From NCBI GenBank assembly GCA_945889565.1, contig CAMDBZ010000024.1, positions 1 through 12,499 on the forward strand: a stretch of 12,499 nt of DNA. Reading direction: 5' to 3'. The stretch is from Thermoflexus hugenholtzii JAD2. GTDB lineage: Bacteria > Chloroflexota > Dehalococcoidia > UBA2979. The position numbers were made by a program, and so were the translations under genes. This document shows positions 7,642 through 12,499 of the stretch, piece by piece. Positions within the stretch are counted from its first letter, which is position 1, and each line of letters starts with the position of its first letter. The notes beneath the pieces are model-generated. The model had not been told where the DNA came from. It saw nothing but the letters and a program-made list of their open reading frames with translations, and searched no databases.

Positions 7642-8049
7642 TCACTCCTCACCGCCCTCGTCCTCAGCCTCGAGCTGTTCCTCGAGGCGTTGCGTGATCG
7701 CGACGGCGGCCGTATCCGCGGCCGTGAGCTGGATCCACGCCTCGAACGCCTCGCGCAGCTGCAGGTAGGCCGCCTCGACGGCCGCCTCGCGCGCCGGATC
7801 GTCGCCCGCCGCGGCGCGCACGCCGCCGACCTCGGTAATCAGCCGTTCGAGCGCGGGGGCGAGCCGGTCGTGGTACTCGTGGCCGCGCTCGTCGCCCATC
7901 GCGTGACCGCGGTCGCGCAGGATGGTGAGCGCGCCGAGCGCCCACGTCAGCGCGCCGAGCAACGCCCCGCACGCCTCGGCGTCCAGGCGAATCGCGTACG
8001 GCCGCGCACCCCCGCCACCCGGGCCGCCCCGCGGCGCACGAGCGCTCAC
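7642..8049 (-). CDS. Hypothetical 135-residue helical protein coupled to the ROK-like gene
   Basis: No family is recognised. GTG 8049 overlaps the TGA stop of the upstream ROK-like gene in the sequence GTGA (8046-8049), a classical translational-coupling arrangement. The same frame stays open far upstream, but there it only mirrors other genes. The product starts with a Gly/Pro-rich segment (1-15) and continues with predicted helices: 23-45 (hydrophobic, ACGALLGALTWALGALTIL), 55-75 (HEYHDRLAPALERLITEV), and 84-128. It ends in a strongly acidic tail (EEQLEAEDEGGEE). The 23-45 helix is hydrophobic enough to raise the question of membrane association, but a soluble helical bundle is more likely. 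Its tight coupling suggests a role with the ROK-like protein. Real coding is inferred from the overlap and sensible amino-acid composition. Confidence 0.65.
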   Translation of the reverse strand: MSARAPRGGPGGGGARPYAIRLDAEACGALLGALTWALGALTILRDRGHAMGDERGHEYHDRLAPALERLITEVGGVRAAAGDDPAREAAVEAAYLQLREAFEAWIQLTAADTAAVAITQRLEEQLEAEDEGGEE

Positions 8050-8819
8050 GGCTTGCGCTGCCCTTCGAACGCGAGCGTCGTCGCCATGCGCAGCGCGCCG
8101 ATGAGCGCCGCGCGGCCCCGCAGCTCCCCGGCCACCACGTGCGGCCCGGGCGCCACCTCGTCCAGCACGCGTTGCAGCAGCGGCACGAGCCGCTCGATGT
8201 GCGCCGCCGCCCCGTCGAGCACCACCACCGCCGGGTCGAGCAGCGCCGCCAGGTCCGCGAGCGTCGCCACCACCGCCTCCGCGTCGTCGCTGGCCAGCGC
8301 GTCGGCGAGCCGTGGCAGCGCGGGCAGCGCGCCCGCGCGCAGCTGCGCGCCGCGCACGAGCCGCCCGCCCGCCATCGCCGCCGCCGCCGGCGTCCCGTGC
8401 AGCGACACGTACAGCACGTCGTCCGCGCCCGCCGCCGCGCCCTGCCACTGCTCGCCGAGCAGCGCCGCGAGCGTGCGCGACTCCGCCGCGACCGGCGCGT
8501 CGATGTGCCGCCTGAGCGCGTCGACGATCGCGAGCCCGTCCCAGCCGGGCTGCTCCGCGCATTGCAGCAGCTGCCCCGCCACCGGGTCGACCGGCCCCGG
8601 TGCGGCCACCGCGATCGCGCGCGCGGAGCGCCCCTCGCCGTGCGTCGCGAACGACGCCGCGATGCGCCCGCCGACCTCCCACGACCACGCGTCGCCGTCC
8701 TCGAGCTCCGGCAGCGGCCACGCCTCGTGGTGCAGCGGGCGGCCGTCTGCCTCGGCGAGCAGCAGTTGCAGCTCCGCCGCCGTGAAGTCGATCGCCACCA
8801 GCAGCGCGTCCCCGCCCAC
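8046..8819 (-). CDS. Degenerate ROK-family (sugar kinase-like) protein
   Basis: The 257-residue sequence follows the ROK/ASKHA order. It has an N-terminal strand VAIDF (8-12), APGPVDPVAG (73-82), an LLGEQW helix (120-125), GG-L-RGAQLRAGAL (151-164) and a late LDG (201-203). Key functional residues are missing. The phosphate-binding DxGGT is replaced by D11-F-T-A-A. The catalytic Asp of the END motif is replaced in E113-S114-R115. The EIGH segment and the Cys-rich zinc motif are absent, and there is no N-terminal helix-turn-helix. It is therefore probably not an active sugar kinase and may be a binding or regulatory pseudoenzyme. GTG 8819 is the chosen start, directly before the first strand, with a GAGGGG about 10 bases upstream. 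Its stop overlaps the start of the 135-aa gene. Confidence 0.8.
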   Translation of the reverse strand: MGGDALLVAIDFTAAELQLLLAEADGRPLHHEAWPLPELEDGDAWSWEVGGRIAASFATHGEGRSARAIAVAAPGPVDPVAGQLLQCAEQPGWDGLAIVDALRRHIDAPVAAESRTLAALLGEQWQGAAAGADDVLYVSLHGTPAAAAMAGGRLVRGAQLRAGALPALPRLADALASDDAEAVVATLADLAALLDPAVVVLDGAAAHIERLVPLLQRVLDEVAPGPHVVAGELRGRAALIGALRMATTLAFEGQRKP

Positions 8820-8851
8820 GTTCCGCCGCCCCTCGGTCAGTCACCCGCCGC

Positions 8852-8887
8852 GCCGGGGTCACTCGCCGTGCCGGGGTCACTCGCCGT
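8852..8887. repeat. 18-bp tandem repeat, two exact copies plus one degenerate
   Basis: GCCGGGGTCACTCGCCGT occurs at 8852-8869 and again at 8870-8887. The 18 bases before (8834-8851) match only in their second half, with GTCACCCGCCGC resembling GTCACTCGCCGT, so a decayed third copy is likely. The array begins 32 bases upstream of the ROK-like start codon, in the divergent region shared with the DUF2520 gene. It could be a regulator-binding array or simple slippage. Confidence 0.75.
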
Positions 8888-8979
8888 GACGGGCACGGGT
8901 CGCGAGCTGCGTGCTCATGGACGGCTGTCCCGCGCGCCCCGCGACGGCGACTGTACGCACCCTTGCCGCGGGAGGCAAA

Positions 8980-8995
8980 GCCGCGCCGGCGCGGC
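8980..8995. promoter_or_regulatory. 16-bp perfect palindrome upstream of the DUF2520 gene
   Basis: GCCGCGCCGGCGCGGC is a perfect inverted repeat lying 32 bases before the DUF2520 start codon. Just left of it, TTGCC (8963-8967) and GGCAA (8974-8978) form another small inverted repeat. The location in a divergent intergenic region suits an operator. However, at this GC content about one palindrome of this size is expected by chance in a window of this length, so support is weak. Confidence 0.3.
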
Positions 8996-9027
8996 GGGCT
9001 CCCCGCGACAGCGCTATCCTCAGCGCC

Positions 9028-9936
9028 ATGACCGACGATGCGTTGCGTTTCGGGGCGATCGGCGTGATCGGCGCGGGGCGGCTCGGCGCGTCGCTCGCCG
9101 CCGCGCTGCGTGCCGCCGGGCACCCGCTCGTCGCCGTCGCCAGCGCGCGCCTCGCGTCGGCCGAGGCGCTCGCCGCCGAGCTCGCCGCGACGCCCGTCGA
9201 GGCACCGCCCGTCGAGGCGCTGACCGTCGAGGCCGCCGTCGCGCGCTGCGACCTGCTGTTCCTGACCGTGCCGGACGCCGCCATCGGCCCGCTCGCCGCG
9301 GCACTCCCCTGGCGCGCGGGCCAGAGCGTCGCGCACTGCTGCGGCGCGCACACGTTGCACGTGCTCGCGCCGGCGGCCGCCCGCGGCGCGCGCACCGGCT
9401 GCCTGCACCCGTTGCAGTCGTTCCCCACCCGCACCGGCGACCCCGCCCGCTTCCGCGGCACGACGTGCGGCGTCGAGGGCGCGGAGCCGCTGGGCGGCGC
9501 GCTGGAAGCGCTGGCGCGCTCGCTCGGCGCCGACGTCGTGCGCCTCGACGGCGTGGACCGCGCGCTGTACCCCGCCGCCGCGATCTTCGCGAGCAACTGC
9601 GCGATCGCGCTGCTCGGCGCAGCGTCGCGCAGCTGGGCGCGCGCCGGCCTGCCGCTCGCGGCCGCGCGGCCTGCGCTCGCGCCGCTGTTGCAGGGCGCCG
9701 CCGCGAACGCCGCCGCGCACGAGTTGCGCGACGCGCTCACCGGCCCGCTCGCGCGCGGCGACACGGCGACCGTCGCGGCACACCTCGCGGCGCTCGCCGC
9801 CGACCCACCCGCGCACGAGCTCTACCGCCGCCTCGCGCTCGAGCTGCTCGCGCTCGACCCCCCCGCGCTCGACCCGCCGCATGGCGCGGAGGCGCGCGCG
9901 CGGCTCGTCGCGCTACTCGCCGCCGCCCGCGAGTAG
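9028..9936 (+). CDS. Rossmann-fold protein with DUF2520 domain (predicted NAD(P)-binding dehydrogenase-like)
   Basis: The 302-residue protein has a nucleotide-binding fingerprint G15-A-G-R-L-G20 within IGVIGAGRLG, then strand DLLFLTVPD (75-83). The C-terminal half matches DUF2520: HPLQSFP (127-133), YPAAAIFASN (181-190) and LTGPLARGD (237-245). This is the fold of 6-phosphogluconate/ketopantoate reductase-like dehydrogenases; the substrate of DUF2520 proteins is not established. ATG 9028 is the natural start before the first strand. It has no Shine-Dalgarno, but TATCCT (9015-9020) lies 7 bases before the ATG, so a leaderless transcript is possible. An upstream in-frame ATG at 8911 would add a Cys/Pro-rich, unstructured extension and is less likely. 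A short in-protein repeat, LDPPALDPP (276-284), sits near the C-terminus. folP follows after 6 bases. Confidence 0.88.
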   Translation: MTDDALRFGAIGVIGAGRLGASLAAALRAAGHPLVAVASARLASAEALAAELAATPVEAPPVEALTVEAAVARCDLLFLTVPDAAIGPLAAALPWRAGQSVAHCCGAHTLHVLAPAAARGARTGCLHPLQSFPTRTGDPARFRGTTCGVEGAEPLGGALEALARSLGADVVRLDGVDRALYPAAAIFASNCAIALLGAASRSWARAGLPLAAARPALAPLLQGAAANAAAHELRDALTGPLARGDTATVAAHLAALAADPPAHELYRRLALELLALDPPALDPPHGAEARARLVALLAAARE

Positions 9937-9942
9937 CTGCGC

Positions 9943-10773
9943 ATGCTGTTGCAGCTCGGCGCGGACACGCTCGACGCGACGCGGCGCACCGTCGTCATGG
10001 GCATCCTCAACGTCGGCACCGATTCGCCGGTGCGCGAGTCCGTCGTCGCGCAGCGCGACGCCGTCGCGCGCGGCCTCGCGCTGTACGCCGACGGCGCCGC
10101 GATCGTCGACGTGGGCGCGCACTCCACGCGCACCGGTGGCCGCGACGTGCCGCCGCAGGAGGAGATGGACCGCGTCTGCCCGGTGATCGCTGCGCTCCGC
10201 GCCGAGGGCGTCGCCGTCTCCGTCGACACCTGGACCGCCGCCGTCGCGCGCGCCGCCGCGGAGGCTGGCGCGCAGCTGCTGAACGACGTGAGCGGGCTGC
10301 GCGACCCCGCAATGGTCGCCGTCGCGCGCGAGCACGCGCTGGCGGTCTGCGTGATGCACATGCGCGGCGACCCCAAGCGCCACCGCGACGTCGAGCAGCG
10401 CTACGCGGATGTCGGCGTCGAGGTGCGCACGTTCCTGGTGGAGCGGGCGACGGCGCTCGCCGCGGAGGGCGTACCGCAGGTCTGGCTCGACCCCGGGTTC
10501 GGCTTCGGCAAGTCCGCCGCAGACAACGTGCGGCTGCTGCACGCGCTGCCCGCGCTCGTCGCGGCGGGGCACCCCGTGCTCGTGTCGGCGTCGCGCAAGG
10601 GCTTCCTGAGCGAGCTGCTGGGCCGCGGCGACCGCCAGGACAGCCCCGGCCTGCTCGAGGCGACACTCGCCTTCAACGTGCTCGCCGCCGAGCGCGGCGC
10701 ACACATCGTGCGGGTGCACGACGTGCGCGCCATCGCCGACGCCCTCCGCATCGTCGACGCTGCGCGGGGGTAG
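9943..10773 (+). CDS. folP: Dihydropteroate synthase, with atypical active-site loops
   Basis: DHPS condenses 6-hydroxymethyl-dihydropterin pyrophosphate with p-aminobenzoate in folate synthesis and is the sulfonamide target. The 276-residue TIM-barrel sequence is of normal length. It keeps N23 in MGILNV, S93-V-D-T96, N114-D-V-S-G, MHMRGDP (138-144), D183-P-G-F-G-F-G-K190, S217-R-K219 and R257-V-H-D260. The two mobile loops deviate. The usual NVTPDSFSDGG is N-V-G-T-D-S-P-V-R-E-S (23-33), and GGESTRPGA is G-A-H-S-T-R63-T64-G-G. Thus the positions of E. coli F28 and P64, both known sulfonamide-resistance sites, are Pro and Thr here. ATG 9943 follows the DUF2520 stop by 6 bases with only a weak ribosome-binding site, suggesting coupling. 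It is most likely genuine FolP, though a DHPS-like paralogue remains possible. Confidence 0.88.
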   Translation: MLLQLGADTLDATRRTVVMGILNVGTDSPVRESVVAQRDAVARGLALYADGAAIVDVGAHSTRTGGRDVPPQEEMDRVCPVIAALRAEGVAVSVDTWTAAVARAAAEAGAQLLNDVSGLRDPAMVAVAREHALAVCVMHMRGDPKRHRDVEQRYADVGVEVRTFLVERATALAAEGVPQVWLDPGFGFGKSAADNVRLLHALPALVAAGHPVLVSASRKGFLSELLGRGDRQDSPGLLEATLAFNVLAAERGAHIVRVHDVRAIADALRIVDAARG

Positions 10774-10820
10774 CCGTCCCGCGAACGCCAGGTTGCATCT
10801 GCCACAAGACTGCGCACGGA

Positions 10821-10836
10821 TGTTTCACGTGAAACA
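10821..10836. other. parS: parS centromere site (ParB-binding)
   Basis: TGTTTCACGTGAAACA is a perfect 16-bp palindrome identical to the conserved bacterial chromosomal parS consensus bound by ParB/Spo0J. It lies in the 186-base intergenic region between folP and the convergent epimerase gene, outside any coding region. ParB loads here and spreads, organising origin segregation with ParA and SMC. Sites usually cluster within a fraction of the chromosome around oriC, so this locus is probably origin-proximal, although parA, parB, dnaA and gid genes are not visible in the window. Confidence 0.93.
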
Positions 10837-10864
10837 GTTGTGCTACTGCGTGCCGCCTCCGGCT

Positions 10865-10937
10865 CCCCCTCGCCCCGTCCCGGGGAGAGGGGGCTGGGGG
10901 GTGAGGGCTCCCCCTCGCCCGTCCCCCGGGAGCGGGG
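10865..10937. repeat. GC-rich palindromic interspersed repeat, copy B with a second half-unit
   Basis: CCCCCTCGCCCC (10865-10876) pairs imperfectly with GGGGAGAGGGGG (10882-10893). GGGGGTGAGGGCTCCCCC follows at 10897-10914 and is identical to 5155-5172 in copy A. A further half-unit, CTCGCCCGTCCCCCGGGAG (10914-10932), continues the pattern. It lies between parS and the end of the convergent epimerase gene, where it could act as a bidirectional transcription barrier. No T-tract is present. Confidence 0.7.
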
Positions 10938-10959
10938 AAGCCGCGGCGCTGGTCCCCGC

Positions 10960-11892
10960 TCAGGCGGCGCGCGGCTCCCCCGCCGCGGGCCGCGGCGTGA
11001 AGATCGCGCGCAACGCGCCGTCGACGCTCGGCTGCGCGAACTGGAAGCCCGCCGCGAGCAGCCGCGCCGGCACCACGCGCTGGCTCGCGAGCAACAGCTC
11101 GTCGGCGGCCCCGCCCAGCAGCAGCCGCAGCGCGAACGCGGGCGCCGGGAACAGCGCCGGCCGGTGCAGCACCCGCCCGAGCGCGCGCGTGAACTCGGCG
11201 TTCGTCACCTGCTCCGGCGCGACCACGTTCACCACGCCGCTGACCGGCTCCGTGAGCGCCCAGCTGATCGCCCGCGCGACGTCGGGCAGCGCGACCCACG
11301 GCATCCACTGTCGGCCCGACCCGAGCCGCCCGCCCACGCCGAGCTTCATCGGCGTGACCATGCGCGGCAGCGCGCCGCTGTGCGCCGCCAGCACCACGCC
11401 GAAACGCAGCCGCACCACGCGCACCCCCAACGCCTCCGCGCGCATGACTTCGCGCTCCCAGTCGCGCACGAGCTCGGCGAGGAAGCCGCTGCCGAGCGGC
11501 GCATCCTCCGTCAGCAGCTCGTCCCCGCGGTCCCCGTACGCGCCCACCGCTGAGGCGGCCACGAGCACGCGCGGCCGCTCCACCAGCGTGCCGAGGTGGT
11601 CGACGAGCAGCCGCGTCGCGTCGATCCGGCTCGCGCGCAGCGCGGCGCGCCGGCGCTCGGTCCAGCGCCCCTCCCCGATCGACGCCCCCGCGAGGTGTAC
11701 GACCGCGTCCGCGCCCGCGAGCGCGTTCGGCGCGATCCACCCGGCCTCCCCTCCCGACGGCGCGATCCAGCGCGGCCCGCTGCCCTCTGCGTCCCCGCGC
11801 AGCAGCGGCTGCGCCTCGTGCCCCTCCGCCGCGAGCTGCTCCCGTACCGCCGTACCGACGAGCCCCGAACTGCCGCTGACCACCACGCGCAT
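10960..11892 (-). CDS. TIGR01777-family NAD(P)-dependent epimerase/SDR with DUF1731 tail
   Basis: This is an extended short-chain dehydrogenase-like protein of the family that includes E. coli YfcH and animal SDR39U1; its substrate is unknown. ATG 11892 is preceded by GGGGAGG 6 bases upstream, so the seven extra residues reachable at 11913 are dropped, giving 310 residues. The motifs are G7-S-S-G-L-V-G13 for the dinucleotide, DAVVHLAGASIGEGRWTE (62-79), SAVGAYGDRGDE (114-125) with Y119, and GSGRQWMPWV (191-200). The DUF1731-type C-terminus includes ADELLLASQRVVPARLLAAGF (263-283). The catalytic Lys spacing is not typical, as in the whole family. A short internal duplication, WIAP at 42-45 and 52-55, lies before the NAD-binding LAG. 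It is convergent with folP. Confidence 0.92.
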   Translation of the reverse strand: MRVVVSGSSGLVGTAVREQLAAEGHEAQPLLRGDAEGSGPRWIAPSGGEAGWIAPNALAGADAVVHLAGASIGEGRWTERRRAALRASRIDATRLLVDHLGTLVERPRVLVAASAVGAYGDRGDELLTEDAPLGSGFLAELVRDWEREVMRAEALGVRVVRLRFGVVLAAHSGALPRMVTPMKLGVGGRLGSGRQWMPWVALPDVARAISWALTEPVSGVVNVVAPEQVTNAEFTRALGRVLHRPALFPAPAFALRLLLGGAADELLLASQRVVPARLLAAGFQFAQPSVDGALRAIFTPRPAAGEPRAA

Positions 11893-12003
11893 CGCGCACC
11901 TCCCCGACTGCACGAGCAGCGTACGAGGTGGCCCCAGGCGCGCGCGTCGCGGGAATCCGGGACGCGAGGGTAGGGATGCCCCCCGCTCGACACTACGGTC
12001 GCG

Positions 12004-12499
12004 CTAGCGGTAGCCCCGCGTCAGCGCGAAGGCTGCCGCTTCCGTGCGGGAGCGGCAGCCGATCTTGGGGTAGAGGTGCGTCAGGTGGCGCTCGACGGTG
12101 TGCACGCTCACTCCGAGCGCGGCGGCGATCTCTTTGTTGGAGCGGCCGCGCGCGATCAGCGTGAGCACCTCCGCCTCGCGCGGCGTGAGCGGCCCGCCGC
12201 CGGCGAGCGACGGCGCGGTGCCCACGCCGAGGAACGCCGCCACCGTCGCGACGCCCGCGTCGATGTCGCCCGAGAACGGCGACGCCGCGTCGCCGCTCAG
12301 CACCGCCAGCTCCGCGGCCGGCATCCGCGCCGCCAGCTCGCGCGCCACCTCGAAGCGCAGCGCCGCCGCCTCCCGCCGGTGCACCAACAGCGTCGGCGTG
12401 GCGACCTGTGGCAGCAGCGCGGTCACGTCGTAGCCGCGCGCGGCGGCCAGGCAGCGCAGCGCGGCCTCCGGCGTCACGCAGTCGCGGAAGTAGGCCGCC
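12004..12499 (-). CDS. LuxR-type transcriptional regulator fused to an alpha/beta-hydrolase-like domain (5' end outside window)
   Basis: The reading frame is open to the right edge (it reads AAYFRDCVTPEAALRC there), so only the C-terminal part is present. The first half resembles the end of an alpha/beta-hydrolase domain: LLPQVATPTLLVHRR, then VARELAARMPAAELAVLSGD and a final AAFLG. Where hydrolases usually have an Asp after the HRR and a His after the LxG, this sequence has Glu/Ala and Ser, so the domain is probably a sensor rather than an enzyme. The last 60 or so residues (about 12189-12007) are a GerE/LuxR DNA-binding domain: LTPREAEVLTLIARGRSNKE, IAAALGVSVHTVERHLTHLY, then GCRSRTEAAAFA. 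Its target genes cannot be read from the window. It ends 111 bases before the epimerase start. Confidence 0.9.
   Translation of the reverse strand, partial: AAYFRDCVTPEAALRCLAAARGYDVTALLPQVATPTLLVHRREAAALRFEVARELAARMPAAELAVLSGDAASPFSGDIDAGVATVAAFLGVGTAPSLAGGGPLTPREAEVLTLIARGRSNKEIAAALGVSVHTVERHLTHLYPKIGCRSRTEAAAFALTRGYR

Noticed and set aside
8911..9027. Upstream ATG extending the DUF2520 protein by 39 residues
   Set aside because: The extension is a Cys/Pro/Arg-rich unstructured stretch that crosses the palindrome region, while ATG 9028 directly precedes the Rossmann strand.
7642..9882. A 746-codon minus-strand reading frame taken as one long gene
   Set aside because: Only its last 135 codons (from GTG 8049) look like a protein. 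The rest overlaps the ROK-like and DUF2520 genes and is Arg/Gly/Ala-rich shadow sequence.
8139..10832. An 897-codon plus-strand reading frame
   Set aside because: It overlaps the ROK-like, DUF2520 and folP genes in another frame, is almost pure Arg/Ala/Pro, and has no domain motif.
11943..11966. Inverted repeat CGCGTC/GACGCG with a 12-base loop, as a terminator of the LuxR-type gene
   Set aside because: The stem is short, the loop long and no T-run follows; chance is likely at this GC content.

Overview
The window is a piece of a very GC-rich bacterial chromosome. GC is roughly 70% in most genes and reaches about 85% in stretches such as 9661-9720. It comes from an aerobic organism with a caa3-type (cytochrome c-fused) haem-copper oxidase. 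The gene style fits deep-branching GC-rich Gram-positive-like or monoderm lineages: a five-helix subunit III, a CtaD with a two-helix C-terminal tail, a CtaG of the caa3 type, and a glutamine-dependent NAD synthetase. Chloroflexota is my first guess and a deep actinobacterial lineage (Thermoleophilia-like) is the alternative. No marker here settles the phylum. A perfect chromosomal parS site marks the DNA as chromosome, or as a large ParABS-bearing replicon.

Layout. (1) 47-4060, plus strand: ctaC-ctaD-ctaE-ctaF, the four structural subunits of a caa3 oxidase, each with a clear Shine-Dalgarno. (2) 4092-5093, minus strand: ctaG, the assembly factor, placed tail-to-tail with the operon. (3) 5294-7012, plus: nadE, preceded by a good sigma70-like promoter (5211-5240) and a GC-rich palindromic repeat. 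(4) 7063-8819, minus: a three-gene run. In transcription order it holds a degenerate ROK-family protein, a 135-aa protein that starts inside the ROK stop codon, and a single-pass membrane protein with a HEPN-like RNxxxH motif. The last gene has visibly lower GC than everything around it. (5) 9028-10773, plus: a DUF2520 Rossmann protein and an unusual dihydropteroate synthase (folP), 6 bases apart. (6) 10774-10959: an intergenic segment with a perfect parS and a second copy of the palindromic repeat. (7) 10960-11892, minus: a TIGR01777-type NAD(P)-dependent epimerase. (8) 12004 to the right edge, minus: the C-terminal part of a LuxR-type regulator fused to a degraded alpha/beta-hydrolase domain.

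How the parts work together. ctaC-F plus CtaG build the terminal oxidase that takes electrons from cytochrome c and reduces O2. nadE and folP are cofactor-synthesis housekeeping genes (NAD+, folate). The ROK/135-aa/HEPN-like cluster is the accessory part and the least understood.

Gaps. No stretch over 300 bases lacks a gene. The largest gaps are 8820-9027 (tandem repeat and palindromes), 5094-5293 (repeat and nadE promoter), 10774-10959 (parS and repeat), 11893-12003 (nothing convincing) and 1118-1220 (hairpin leader of ctaD). I saw no tRNA, rRNA, CRISPR or insertion sequence.
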